From Megascapheus bottae (Eukaryota; Chordata; Mammalia; Rodentia; Geomyidae): a stretch of 64,000 nucleotides of DNA. Positions 1-11,335 of this stretch are shown one piece after another (positions within the stretch are counted from its first letter, which is position 1; the number at the start of each line of letters is the position of its first letter). Position numbers and translations under genes: made by a program. The notes beneath the pieces were generated by a model. The model had not been told where the DNA came from. It saw only the letters and a program-made list of their open reading frames with translations, and did no database searches. The stretch spans positions 2,403,001 through 2,467,000 of the forward strand of contig JANJXV010000014.1 of the NCBI GenBank assembly GCA_024803745.1, in the 5' to 3' direction.

Positions 1-14
1 CAGCAGCTTTCACT

Positions 15-190
15 TAGATCCACATTCTACTTTACTGACTCTGTGACTATGGGCAATTTAAATAATCTCCTTACTCCTCTCAACTTGGTTTACAGAATAA
101 TACTATTGCCTACCTTATGATATTATAAGAACCTAACCAAAAATCTCACAGTGCCATGTACAGTGTAGATGCTTAGTAAATGATGATGGA
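15..190 (+). repeat. MIR SINE relic
   Basis: The order of motifs follows MIR: a TGACTCTGTGACTATGGGCAA block, then CTCAACTTGGTTTACAGAATAATA, then a tail resembling the 'GATGCTTAGTAAATGATG' end. It is strongly diverged, as expected for an ancient mammalian SINE. Read by eye. Confidence 0.5.
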
Positions 191-472
191 TAAAGTAGAT
201 CTCATCATATTTATTAACCTTATTAAATTTTGACAGATGTGGTATTGGGTCTACTGCTGTACACATTTGGTATACCCTTGTCACAGCTTTTGTGCTGATT
301 CTGCCTAGACTACCTAAATGCTCAGCCCATTTCATTTGCTAGCTTGTGCTTTACCATTTCCCATAACATCCTGCCAAGAGAGGTACTGCCCTCCATCAAC
401 TCGTTACCCTGCTTTCTCTGGACCTTAGCCCTTAAAGTGGTAATTGTCTTTTCTCACATACCATTTCCTGTA

Positions 473-668
473 ATTTTTTTTTTGCCAGTCCTGGGGCTTG
501 AACTCAAAGCCTGAGCACTGTCCTTGGCCTTTCCTCAAGGCAAGCACTCTACCACTTGAACCCCAGCACCACTTCTGGGTTTTTTCTATGTGTGTGGAAC
601 TGAGGAATGGAACCCAGCTCTTGGTGCGTGCTAAGCAAGCACTCTACCACTAAGCCAAACTCCTGGCC
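473..668 (-). repeat. Dimeric ID-like/Geo SINE
   Basis: On the - strand it starts with a tRNA-Ala-like head (GTTTGGCTTAGTGGTAGAG) with recognisable pol III A- and B-box positions. It passes a linker (CACATAGAAAAAAC), then the right unit ending GTTCAAGCCCCAGGACTGGC and poly(A). This is the prototype of the family seen throughout the window. Confidence 0.8.
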
Positions 669-675
669 ATGCATT

Positions 676-990
676 TTTTTAATTATATTTTTATTGTCAT
701 TAATAGTTGTACAAATGAGTTAACATGCAACAAGTCAGTTTAAGAATGAAATGAATTGTGATCAGTGTCAAACTTTACTTGCCCTAGAAATGATGAAAGT
801 TGGCTTGATGAAGTTCTGTGCTCCGGGATTAGATGTGTAGATATGTAGGATGGTTATGTCCTCCTGGAGGAGAGATCCCTTTATTAATCTGTCATAACCT
901 TCTTTGTCTCTTCTCACTGATTTTAGTTTGAAGTCTATTTTATCTGATATGAGGATGGCTACTCCAGACTGTTTGTGGAGGAAACTTTCA
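676..990 (-). mobile_element. L1 fragment: ORF2 endonuclease piece joined to 3' UTR end
   Basis: On the - strand, 990 to about 785 translates to part of an L1 ORF2p endonuclease domain; the stretches GVAILISDKIDFK and RRDKEG are characteristic. From about 765 to 676 the sequence resembles the L1 3' ends found elsewhere in the window (3955-4110, 40690-40925), closing with an A-rich tail. The middle of ORF2, including reverse transcriptase, is absent. It is a dead, internally deleted copy. The join near 770 is placed by eye. Confidence 0.6.
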
Positions 991-1059
991 TCATTTCTTC
1001 CCTATTCCTCCCTTATTTCCTATATTTGTGAGTCATGTAGTTATTGTCTTGGACAAACT

Positions 1060-1345
1060 TCTGGTAGGCCCAAATGAAGTACCACAGATGGTGGTTTAAA
1101 CAACTGATATTTATCTTCTAACATTTCTAGAGGGTGGAAGTCCAAGATCAAGATGATGTCAGCTGATTTTTCCATCACTTCCTTCCTAGCCACTTTCTTT
1201 CTGTGTCTTTACGTGGTCTCTGTTTAATTTCCTTTACATGTAAGATTACCAGTGAGATTGGATTAGGGTTTACTTTAAAGACTGCTTTAACTTAATTCCC
1301 TTTGTTTTAAGGCCCTAGCTCTATCAATATAGCTCCCATTGAGAA
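1060..1345 (-). mobile_element. LTR relic, ERVL-MaLR (MST/MLT1-like)
   Basis: The + strand reads AAGTACCACAGATGGTGG, TTTAAACAACTGATATTTAT, TAGAGGGTGGAAGTCCAAGATCAAG and GTGTCTTTACGTGGTCT. This is the reverse-strand order of the common MaLR-type LTR. It holds no coding sequence and has no visible partner LTR. The exact subfamily is not assignable by eye. Confidence 0.55.
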
Positions 1346-2334
1346 GCATGGGGAATGGGAGAGTCATAATCAACTATTTTCAGCTCATAATAATAGTTGA
1401 TCTAATCTTTGTATGCCTCAGTTTACTCTTAAGTAAAAACATCTCTTAAATGGATGGGATACAGACACACACGCACACACACGCGCATGCACGCACACAG
1501 AGTATGTATAAAGCAATGCACTAATAGAGCATAGTGGATGCTAATGTTCAGCAAATACCCATTAGTTCTAATTTTACTTCAAATTCCTTGAGAATAGAAA
1601 GCTCTGGCATCTTTTATCCTTGCTAAGGCAAACTTTGAGTGTGATTACTTCTAAAAGTTTGGGGAGCGAATATGTGAGAAAATAATAAAGTTGAAGAAAT
1701 AAGACTGTGATGTATGTTTTTTTCTTAGAGGGATTCACTAACAAAAGCAATGGAAGGAAACATGTGGAGAACTCAGTGTCCCTACTGCAAACACAGTGTC
1801 CCACACTGAGTTCAATATGGAAAGGCTACCCCTCTCCTACTTGCCACAGGTTCTAGAAAGGCATAGGGAAATGATTTATGACAAAACTGCACTCGCAAAA
1901 CATTACTATCTTCACACAGCCAGAGCTCCCAAGTGATGAGGGACACAAAGACTGTGCACAATAGGCATTCCTGTTCATTGTCTGCCTATTCTACCCACTC
2001 AGCTATCTTTGATCTCTACAAAGGAGAAATATGGCAAAGGTACTGTGAATGGATAATAGACCAGGATTTGGAAGTGCAATAGGCAGTATGCTGCTCAGCA
2101 ATCAAACCGTGGTGATACTCAGACACTGCATCTGATGATAAGCATCTCCTCCCGGTGCCTTGGCGTCTCACATTTCCTTCCAGCCCAACTCCAAAGGACC
2201 TGTTGTTTCATCACTGACACCTTGTGCTGCATTGAATCTAGGTTGTTTCTTTCTGAGTCCATCTGAGGTTATGGGTCCATAGTTTCTTTTTCCTATAGTC
2301 TTTCTGAAGCATCTGTTTCACACACTACTTGGGG

Positions 2335-2545
2335 ACGTAGAGCATCTTATAGAGAAGAATATAAACATTTTAAACATGTGTGAGTTTCTACTGCAGAGGA
2401 AATTTTGAACATTTTCCCTGGTATAGTTATTGGCTACATAATATCTCAAAGTATGAACATACTTAACCCATTCCATACCTTTTAATGTTCATATTGTGTC
2501 TAATTCTACATTTCCAGCTATTGTAAACAACACCCCAAAGATCAT
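2335..2545. repeat. Possible ancient LINE relic
   Basis: The phrases CTTAACCCATTCCATACC, TTTCCAGCTATTGTAAACAA and neighbouring text resemble the 3' part of old mammalian L1 (L1M) in reverse orientation. The match is loose and the call tentative. Confidence 0.3.
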
Positions 2546-3071
2546 CCTTGTGGTTAGTTTTGTTTGGTTTTCAGATCATTTTGTAGGGGCCCATATATAG
2601 AGAGTAGAGAAACTACCGTGCAGTAGTTTGGAATTATGTTGACCCAAATTGCCCATGGTACTATGTGGTATTTTCTGAGCTGTGAAATGTCAGCACCACT
2701 TGACTTTAGTGACATTCCTGCATTTAAAAATTCTAACTTGTGCAGCATACTAATCTAAGTTTGGATAATACAAAAATTTAGTGTTTTGGTGAAAAGTAAC
2801 AAGTTGGAATATACTAAGAAAAAGAATATAATTGCTTGTAATATAGACTTAGTTTTAAAATGGCTAGATTACCATTTCCAGTATGGTGCACTTGAAAGAT
2901 TTTGCTGATGATCTTGGAGGTATGGCACCCAGCCATTGCTGTAATGAAGTAGCACACACTATTCAAAGTTGTGTCCATAATTGACTTAATGTATATCTTT
3001 ACTACTTTGACACCATTTATCTTACATGAAAAGATAATTCTATATACAGGTAACATAGGAATGACATGAGA

Positions 3072-3232
3072 TGGCTGGGAACATGGCCTTGTAAAGTGCT
3101 TGCCTAGCACACAGGAAAAGCTGGAAGTGGTACTGCGGCCCAAGTGGTAGAGTGGTAGCCTTGGAAAAGCCCATAGGACTGTGGCCAGGCCCGAATTCAA
3201 GCCCCAGGACTGGCCAAAAGAAAGAAAAAGGA
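3072..3232 (+). repeat. ID-like/Geo SINE, shortened
   Basis: The head GCTGGGAACATGGCCTTGTAAAG runs directly into GCTGGAAGTGGTACTGCGGC and the tail TTCAAGCCCCAGGACTGGCC followed by an A-rich end. The linker and part of the left monomer are deleted. Confidence 0.7.
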
Positions 3233-3484
3233 AAGACATAAGAATAATCCTATAAAATGGTATTTTTTTAATTTACTTAAGTTTACCTGTTTTTCAGGAA
3301 ATTTTTGAATCATTGCCAGAATCATGAAATCCATTATTTAAGAGCGTTTGTCTCTCTATTCCCTTCTTATTCTGAGGAACAGGTCTGTGTCTATTTTAAT
3401 ACTGGCTGCTTTTGATTTTATCACTACCTTTGTATACTTGCCTTTGATGTTTGTAGTGGCAGATGGGTGTACATCAAAGATTTT

Positions 3485-3568
3485 TTGGGGGGTGCTTGTG
3501 CTGGAATCCAGGGCCCTCCACATGCCAAGAAAATATACTATGACCAAGCTACATCCTCAGTTCCCAAA
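3485..3568 (-). repeat. ID-like SINE fragment
   Basis: The + strand GGTGCTTGTGCTGGAATCCA and CCTCCACATGCCAAGAAA follow the reverse of a tRNA-derived SINE head. Short and diverged. Confidence 0.4.
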
Positions 3569-3772
3569 GATTCCCGAAGAATCTTTTATCATTTTACTAT
3601 GAGGCCAATACAAGTACTCTGATCTTTTCCCTCTTTCAGCTTCCATGTTAAGAAGTCAGAGCTTGCACATTAAAGACTTTCTATGCAGTGATTGTACTTT
3701 GATTCGTTTATAATCACCTACTTTTAATGATAGGGATTGAAACTACAAACTCTTAAAGATAAAATTTATTCA

Positions 3773-3774
<2 letters not shown>

Positions 3775-3820
<46 letters not shown>

Positions 3821-3922
3821 TGTGTGTTTCCTGTGCCCATCCTAGACCCAGGGTACTAGTCACTGTCATTGAGCTTTTCTACTCAAGGTTAGTGCTTTTC
3901 CATTTAAGCCATAGTTCTACTT
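3775..3922 (-). repeat. (TG)n microsatellite on the tail of a Geo-type SINE fragment
   Basis: An interrupted (TG)n array at 3775-3828 abuts the 3' end of a minus-strand SINE right half at 3829-3922 (CTACTCAAGGTTAGTGCTTT is visible on +). On the SINE strand the array is (CA)n and replaces the A-rich tail. Confidence 0.65.
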
Positions 3923-3944
3923 TTTTTTTAAATGATTACTGGCA

Positions 3945-4110
3945 TTTTTTAATAAAGAAAGAAAATAAGGGGGAAAACAAGATGATTGGAGGGGAGGGAA
4001 AAGGGGACAAGGGAAGGCGTATCAAGATTCGAGAAGTAATGTACTCATTACCTGACGAATGTAACTCTATACATTGTCCTGAAAATAAAATATAATTTCA
4101 AAAAAAAGAA
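3945..4110 (+). mobile_element. L1 3' end with polypurine tract
   Basis: A G-rich polypurine block (GGGGGAAAACAAGATGATTG and onward) leads to GAAGTAATGTACTCATTACC, GACGAATGTAACTCTATACA, an AATAAAATAT signal and an A-rich tail. The layout is that of an L1 3' UTR. No ORF2 is attached, so the copy is severely 5'-truncated. Confidence 0.55.
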
Positions 4111-4188
4111 AATAACATGAAGCAATGGAATGTTTCCCTGTGTCTGAACTTTTCAAATAAAAATTAAAATCAAGAAATAGGAAAAGTT

Positions 4189-4275
4189 CAGCTGGCACGG
4201 TTGGCTCAGACCTGTGATCCTAGCTACTCAGGAGGCTGAGATCTGAGAATTGCACTTCAAAGCCAGCCCAGGCTT
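4189..4275 (+). repeat. 7SL-like-headed SINE, left arm of an inverted pair
   Basis: The text GTTGGCTCAGACCTGTGATC, CTACTCAGGAGGCTGAGATC and CAAAGCCAGCCCAGGC is the head of the window's second SINE family. Its 3' half is missing. It is the left arm of a tail-to-tail inverted pair with 4287-4408. Confidence 0.75.
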
Positions 4276-4286
4276 GACTGTTTGGA

Positions 4287-4408
4287 AGTTCATTGGAGAT
4301 AAGTGTCTCACAGACTTTCCTGCCTGGGTTGGCATTGAATCACTATCCTCAGATCTTAGCCTCCTGAGTAAGTTGGATTACAAACATGAGCCACCGGCAC
4401 CTGCCCCA
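4287..4408 (-). repeat. 7SL-like-headed SINE, right arm of the inverted pair
   Basis: The + strand CATTGGAGATAAGTGTCTCA, CCTCAGATCTTAGCCTCCTG and ATGAGCCACCGGCACCTG is the reverse complement of the same family. It ends about 75 bp before the exon 14 acceptor. Confidence 0.75.
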
Positions 4409-4482
4409 GCACCAGCACTCTACTCTTGACCTACCTTAGAATATCCCAGTTTTGACCCCAGATCTTTTCTTTTTCTCTTTAG

Positions 4483-4647
<165 letters not shown>

Positions 4648-5224
4648 TGATTACTTTCTCATCTCCTAAACTGCTAGCTATTCTTCCCAATGAGACTAGT
4701 TTCTATTTCTACACCTAGAGAAGATGTTCTGCTGGAACCTAAAGGTTATCTTTATGCCAATTCCCACCACCTGCAGAAGACCTGTCTTAATAGATGCAAA
4801 AATACAAGATGTCTATGATGTGAATAAGATTGGAGGGAGATACGCTGAGCTCTGGTTTTAAGGAGAAGCTAGTCTAGGGATGTCACTTTCCTAGCATTAC
4901 AAGACTCCTTGTTCCATCTCCAACACCACAAAACAAAGGGGAGCCCATACTAAGTCATGAATTTATTTTCTGAGCATATGTGTTCTCGTCCTGTCCCCAT
5001 TTTCTGTATCTATGTTTCATCTTAAGCACTTATTTAGAAACTTCTTTCAGAATGATTACAAAATTTTCAGAGGGTTCTAGAGATTGTTTATTTATAGTCT
5101 TCTACCACCATATTGTAAAGGAAATACCAAAATCATCTGTATATGCCTAGCTCTATTACATCAAATCAAGGTGCTTAACATTTTTCAATGAAAAGGTTTT
5201 AAAAAATATATTTCATATATTTTT

Positions 5225-5340
5225 AAAGTTCTGGTTGTATTATCTTTAATTAACTATACAAAGGGGTTACCATTCAACATGTCAGTGTATGAATATAGTG
5301 CATTTTGATCAATATATCACCCCTTTCATACATTTAATAC
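5225..5340 (-). mobile_element. L1 3' end fragment
   Basis: The + strand TAATTAACTATACAAAGGGG, TTACCATTCAACATGTCAG and ATTTTGATCAATATATCACC follows the reversed L1 3' terminus seen at 676-770 and 23805-24080. Confidence 0.45.
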
Positions 5341-6039
5341 CTTTATATATTACTTGTATAATTAAGCTTTTAGGGAACATGGGTGAGATTATATACTTAA
5401 AGTAGTTTCAGTAATATGTATATAAATGGATAAAATAAATGTTATTCTTGCACTCTACATTAAAATTTTTATTCAGATCATTCATTTGAGTTTTAAATCA
5501 GCATTGTAATCACTCTTCACAGCTTCATCCACTGTTGGACCATCTGCTAACATGTGTTTTTAGGTACATTGCTTTCATATTTACTCTAAGCTGTGCAAGA
5601 TGAGATGCTTATGATCTTCTCATACAATATTATCCCAAGAAATTGTATGCCATAGACATAAGAAGGAAACAGTTGATTTCTTCTGTTCTTTTCTCAGTTC
5701 ATCCTGAAGGAGTTTAACTGTTCTTTGTAATGTGTAACAACTCCCAGGAATCATTTTTTTAGAGAATTTTTAATTTACTTGTTTTGACATTCATTCATTT
5801 TGACATTCAACATTTATAGAGATCCTACTCACAGGTATAATTTGAGTTTTTGTTTTGTTTTGGGAACCTGGATGCTACAGATGACCTCAGTAAATATCAA
5901 AATTACCTTAAAATAAATTGACCTTATTTTAGGCAGACCTGTCTTCCCTAAATGACTTCCAAGATCCAGTGATTGCAAAAGTATCCTCATAATTTAACTT
6001 TTGCAACTATCAATATAGATTCTTATTTAGGAGATTGAT

Positions 6040-6234
6040 TTTTTTTTTGCCAGTCCTGGGCTTGAACTCAGGGCCTGAGCACTGTCTTTGGGCTTTCTCA
6101 AGGCTAGCACTCTACCACTGGAGCCTTAGTACCATTTCCAGCCTTTTTCTATATATGTCGTACCGAGGACTTGAACCCAGGTATTTGTGCATGCTAGGCA
6201 AGCACTCTTAGCACTAGACCAAACTCCAGGCCCT
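6040..6234 (-). repeat. Dimeric ID-like/Geo SINE
   Basis: The full dimer is visible in reverse: the poly(T) start, GCCAGTCCTGGGCTTGAACT, linker TTTTTCTATATATGTCGTAC and head GCATGCTAGGCAAGCACTCT. Confidence 0.8.
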
Positions 6235-8019
6235 AGGTGAATGATCTTAATGGGTGACGATTTTTTATTTAGCATTTGTCATATTGGGAATGCACATGCT
6301 GATTTGTTAATTGCATGTAAGATGCTCATTCTGCAGTTGTTTAGGGAATATAGAATCTTATACATAGTTTGTTTACCAATTCATTACCAGGTATAAGAAA
6401 TAAACATTATTGTCATGTGGCACAGCATAGGCCAGTCTGAAAGGAATCATTCTAAAGTTTTAGGCTCCTGCAGCCTGTAACAGGATGCAGAAGCTTGGCA
6501 TGTTGACAGCATGCCAAGCAGCCTGTCAGCAGGCTGTCTCGTCCTTGGGTACTGTGGCAGTGACTGTTACCAAAATGTCTAGGTGGATACAATGGTAGGG
6601 ACTTGTTTGCTATTACAGAAGCAGCTATTAAAATGCCTACGGACGATCAAGACTGGGATTTAGTGCTTTTTATCTTCACATTACTTCATAATCTTAATTC
6701 CCTTTAAGGCGTATGGAAGTAGCTGGTATCCTGATCTTGTAGCTGAGCGAGCAGACACTGCCAGCCATGGTATTTGAGCTGAAACTGAAGCTCAGAAGTT
6801 GTCTGTTTCTACTTTTGTGTGAAAATTGCTTTCCTGAAGTGAGCAGGATTGCTCAAGTTTGCACAAGAGAGCTCTCCCATATAAAGTTAGTTTAATTACT
6901 AGTCTAGTGGTTTAATCTAGTTCAGAGGCATTCCGCAAGACTTGGCACTGGCCTTACCAAATGCTGTTTTTGGTGTGTTGGTAATTACCAAGTGAAGTCA
7001 CTAGAGCTTTGCACTGAGTACTTAAAGTTTCATCGCAAGAGAGTGCAGTGCACAGGCAACCCCATCCTTCTGCTGTCCATCTGTATTAACTAAACCCAGA
7101 GACCTGAAGGTTGTCATGCGGCAGACATGACCTGTCTGAGGTGTGAGCATTTTGCACCATCACAGTTGTGATCCTCATGTGTGACACTCAACCTTCAGCT
7201 TGGTCTTGTGAGTCTGGTAAGGGGCCCACCCCTCTTCATCCTGTCCCAGTGCACTCTCCCCTGAGAGAGTGAGCACTGTTCACATAAGGATTTATCCTTT
7301 TAGGGACCCCAATTTAAGCATTGTTGTGTGCCTTCATAGGCTGTTTGTTTCAAAATTGTGCTTTTTAGTAATAAAGCTTTTCTGTTTGTAAGTCTTGGTT
7401 AGATAGAAAAGAGTGAGTAGCCAGGAATGACCTAGTACTTTTTAGCCTGGTATGTGTTCCTCCATCTGGGTTTTAGAAAGAGACCCTTGGCCCAGTTTTA
7501 GTGGGGACTCCAACCTTCCCTCTGCTTCCAGGGCCCCTTTGTTTTCCTCTTTAACATTATAGTGCCAAACCCGGAGGGTGAGTAGGTGGCTCTCTCTGTG
7601 TGTTTAGGCCTGCTGAGCCTAAGCTTGCCTAAATTGGGCTTAACCATGCTTTCTGTTTTTCTCCTGAATTGACTTGCAAAACACCTCCTCTTCTGTGATT
7701 TCACAGTGAAAGGCAATTGGAATACTTGCTTTAGGAATACATTTGCAACTGAAAAATAAGTGTGGCTATGGTAAACATTTCACATTCCAGAAGTTAGAAA
7801 TAATTTTCTACAAACATTGTGAACTATAAACAAAACATCCTTTTTTCCCAAATGGTAACCTGTTGTAAGATATGCTTGTAACATACAGCAATGCAAGAAA
7901 GAGACCATTGAAATAAAGGTAGGATTATTAATTACCTTTGAAACAACTCCTTGAATATAATATAGTTAAGGAGAAAAACGTATACTATTTACTGGTTTTC
8001 TTAAGATATATGGTATTCA

Positions 8020-8278
8020 GCTGGGCATTAATGGCTCACATCTATAGTCTTAGCCACTCAGAAAGCTGAGAAGAGTATAGGAGCTCTAAGTCAATCAAGG
8101 CAGCAAAGTCTACAAGATTCTCACTTGCATTTAATCAGCAAATAGCCAGAAGTAGATGTATGGCTCAAGTGGTACAGTAGTGGCCTTAAGTAGAGAAAGC
8201 AATGGGAGAATGTGAGGCCCTGAATTCAAGACCCCCCTCCACACCACAAACAACAACTGAGTGTGTGTGTATGTGTGC

Positions 8279-8335
<57 letters not shown>
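8020..8335 (+). repeat. 7SL-like/Geo SINE with (TG)n tail
   Basis: A diverged element at 8020-8242 (AGCTGGGCATTAATGGCTCA head, GGCTCAAGTGGTACAGTAGT right unit, CCCTGAATTCAAGACC end) is followed by a long (TG)n array ending near 8334. Confidence 0.7.
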
Positions 8336-8337
<2 letters not shown>

Positions 8338-8342
8338 TTAGA

Positions 8343-8425
8343 GGTCTTCAGATGTAGCTCGGTAGAATGGTATTTGCTTAATGAGCATAAGATATGAGGT
8401 TCAAGTTCCTACCACAGAGAAAGAC
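8343..8425 (+). repeat. ID-like SINE fragment
   Basis: The text AGATGTAGCTCGGTAGAATG and GAGGTTCAAGTTCCTACC keeps degenerate A- and B-box spacing. Old and short. Confidence 0.4.
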
Positions 8426-9661
8426 AGAAATTCCTCTCTACCCTCCTGTCTTCATTACTGTGCTCCAAGTATACCACTGCATTTCCATCCTTTCACATAT
8501 TCCAAGTTTTACACTTCTATCTGCAAGCACTCTTACCCTTGGATCTTAGCTCACACACCTCACTTGCTGTCATAGTTCCCATTCCAGTTTTCTTGTCTCT
8601 TAACCATTTTATACTTTTCTCTGGATGTTTATGTCTCTCTAATTAGGATATATTTGATAGCAGGTACTTATTTGTTCACTACTGCTGCTTTGTCACAGTT
8701 TTGACACATAGGTAGACACCTGATAAATGTCTATTGAGTACATGAAATTACTCAAATGTCTATTGAGTACACGTAAGCCAGGTGCTTATGTGGTACACAC
8801 AAGGACATTAGAGCAAAGAAAGTAAAATAATTGACTAATAATGACCAAAGGTTGTGGTATTGGGAAAATCTCATGTGCAAGGAGGTCAGCTGTGTGCGAG
8901 ATCCCTTTCCAAGTTTCAGACATTCATTCCCTTCTAATGCTTGGGATAGAGAACCAAATCAGTAAGGGGGCTCCATTGGAACCTCACCATCTGTGGAGCA
9001 ATTGGCTAACTACAGATTCATACAGTATATGCAGTAGTGACAAGTTGTCAGAAGGTATGTGCAGGGATATGTATGAGGTCTATGACTTACTCACAACAAG
9101 GCCAAGAACAGGTTTCTGAAGCCTCTGATGCTGAACCCTGATTAACCTGAAAGGCAGGAACAGATGGCCCAACACAAGATAAAGGACTTTCTAGCTAAGG
9201 ATGGTGATACTGATGTGGACTATGTGGACCTACTATTAACTTTATTATTATAAAGGAGAAGTCCAGAAATAAAAGAGGGTTTAGTTACATGTTACAGATC
9301 TCAGAGCAAGAGCAAGGTTAAGGAACTAAGTGACTAAAGCTTTGCAGACGAATGGGGACACTAGATGTTCTGTGAGAGTCATCTTTGTGCCTAAAACCTT
9401 GAGAATGAGTGAGATCTTCAGGTTATGGAGAAAACCCATGGTAGAATGTATAATCCACCCATATTAGTTTCAGGAAGTACAGATGGAGAAGAGAGCAGAA
9501 GCAGCTGTCAGGTGGAGACCTAGAATGAACTAAGACATTCACCAAAGAAGGAGATAGAGGAGAGGAGGAGCAGTGAGTAGTACAGACAAAAGCAAAAAAA
9601 GGACAAAAAAAAAAAAAAGAACTTAGAACTTAACTGTGCTGGTCAGTAGTTACCTTTTGCG

Positions 9662-9882
9662 TGTGTGTGCCAGTATTAGGGCTTGAATTCAGGGCCTGGT
9701 TGCTGTCCCTTAGCTTTTTCACTCAAGACTGGTGTTTTACCATACCATACCTCCACACCTCTACCTCCAGCGCTGGCAATAGGAATCTCAAACACTTTCT
9801 TCCTTGTGATAGCTTTCAGCCATGATCCTCAGATCTCAACTCTGGATTAACTAGGATTGATGTGAGCCACAGGTGCCCAGAT
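9662..9882 (-). repeat. 7SL-like/Geo SINE
   Basis: The reverse-oriented right half (GGGCTTGAATTCAGGGCCTG, TTTTTCACTCAAGACTGGTG) is followed by the head (GATCCTCAGATCTCAACTC, GTGAGCCACAGGTGCCCAG). Confidence 0.7.
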
Positions 9883-10059
9883 AAAGAAATCAATTTTAAA
9901 TAGAGTAGTAGACTCCCCAACATGAGGAACTATTATCAGAGAAAACTCACCCAACCTAAAAGTTTCTCTGTGAAAGAAAATAACAACTAGAAGAAAAAGT
10001 AAAGTCAAAGCATGCTGTTTCAGGGAAGAAAGGAAAAGTTGAAAGATGATGTTGGTTGT

Positions 10060-10138
10060 AATTTAAGTGTTAGAGATTTAGCTCAGGGCCTCATGCATAC
10101 TAGGCAAATGTCCTATCACTGAGTTACACTCATGGCCT
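10060..10138. repeat. ID-like SINE fragment
   Basis: The text GTTAGAGATTTAGCTCAGGG and CATGCATACTAGGCAAATGT resembles a tRNA-derived SINE head, but the two pieces point in different directions. Possibly two fused remnants. Confidence 0.3.
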
Positions 10139-10309
10139 GATTGCTGTAATTTTATTGGGAAAGCCATGCTGTCTGGAGTCAGTGAAAACACAGTCTCTCA
10201 CGAATGTGAAGCACCTGTAGGTAACAGAATCAAATATGAAGGCTAGCACTTCCATAGGTAAGGACAGAGACCGAATTTGGAATGATGTGTGAACTGTAAG
10301 CTCATTAGA

Positions 10310-10505
10310 GGTAATGGTTATTGAGAGTTTACTGCACCTGGACCCTGTGCTGAGGTTGTGTAGGCTTTACCGCATTTAATCCTTTATAGCCTGTGGGCCA
10401 GATACTGTTTCTTTTGAAGCTCCAAGTTACAACCAAGGAAAGGCATGATGGGTTTAGGCAATTTGTCAAGGTAATATAGCTTGTAACTCAACTGGCAAGG
10501 CTATG
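10310..10505 (-). repeat. MIR SINE relic
   Basis: The + strand CCGCATTTAATCCTTTATAG, CAAGGAAAGGCATGATGGG, GGCAATTTGTCAAGGTAATA and TAGCTTGTAACTCAACTGGC is the reversed MIR order. Confidence 0.55.
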
Positions 10506-10589
10506 TTTCAAGTTCAATGCCATCTCTCTATGAAACCTGACTTGGCACATAAAGATGTGTTGAGCCATGTAAGAGATACTGCATGTATG

Positions 10590-10712
10590 ATGACGTAGAT
10601 ACACAGGGAGATACTCATAAGGTAGTTGTAAGGATTTTTAAAATAACACAGGAAAGCATAAATGACAGAGATTAGCACAGTGCACATGAAGTGCAGTAGT
10701 TATTGTCTTTTA
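10590..10712 (+). repeat. MIR SINE 3' half
   Basis: The text GGTAGTTGTAAGGATTTTTA and AGATTAGCACAGTGCACATG matches the MIR 3' portion in plus orientation. Confidence 0.45.
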
Positions 10713-11084
10713 TTTAGAAATTCAACTAAGGGATTCTAGCAAAAATCTTAGCAAATTGCATTTATTCTGCCCCAGACCTGCATAATTTGAAATGTTGTTT
10801 GGCTAGGTATTCTGCTTTGGACCTCAGAATAGCAAATGAAAAGAAAAACACTGTATTTGTGAAGAAAAATACTGTGTTTGTGAAGCAGTAACCAAAGGAA
10901 TTGAGAGTGTTAAAGAAGCTGATGGGGAGGACAGAACAAATTCTTAAAAACAATAGCAAATAATTCGTATTCTACTATTCTTCTGTTCATTCAACAAGTA
11001 TTTGTTGCAAGTGAGCACTCCATTCTGGATGTAAATGGCATCATTGCCTTCCAAGTAGTCAGTGTTCACAGTATAAACTGTTTT

Positions 11085-11335
11085 GTTTTGTTTGTGGTGC
11101 CAACTCTGGAGCTTGAACTCAGGGTCCGATGTAGTCCTTGAGCTTTTTTGCTCAAGACTAGCTCTCTGTCACTTGAACCACAGCACCACTTCTAGCTCTT
11201 TGGTGGTTAATTGGAGATAAGAGTCTCACAGACTTTCTTGCTTGGACCCCTGAACCTTTGGTATTGACCCCTGAGCCTTAGATCTCAGCATCTGGAGTAG
11301 TTAGGATTACAGATATGAGCCACTGTTTCCCAGGT
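11085..11335 (-). repeat. 7SL-like/Geo SINE
   Basis: Nearly complete in reverse: CTTGAACTCAGGGTCCGATG, TTTGCTCAAGACTAGCTCTC, TTAATTGGAGATAAGAGTCT and TTACAGATATGAGCCACTG. A plus-strand right-half remnant (CAGGACTGGCCC and AAGCTCAAGTCTTGAGGGCA) follows at 11345-11430. Confidence 0.75.

Larger units (their letters stand above)
1..4482 (+). other. SLC25A13: SLC25A13 intron 13 (3' part)
   Basis: No coding exon is seen. The intron carries a MIR relic, an ID/Geo SINE, an L1 fragment and a MaLR-like LTR in its first 1.4 kb, then unique sequence, more SINE pieces, a (TG)n array and an L1 3' end. It ends in a strong pyrimidine tract (TTTTCTTTTTCTCTTTAG) at the exon 14 acceptor. The stretch 1360-2300 shows nothing recognisable except an imperfect CA-rich run near 1467-1500. 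Confidence 0.9.

Noticed and set aside
3778..4095. Open frame beginning in (TG)n
   Set aside because: Microsatellite followed by a SINE fragment and an L1 3' UTR; no protein family resemblance.
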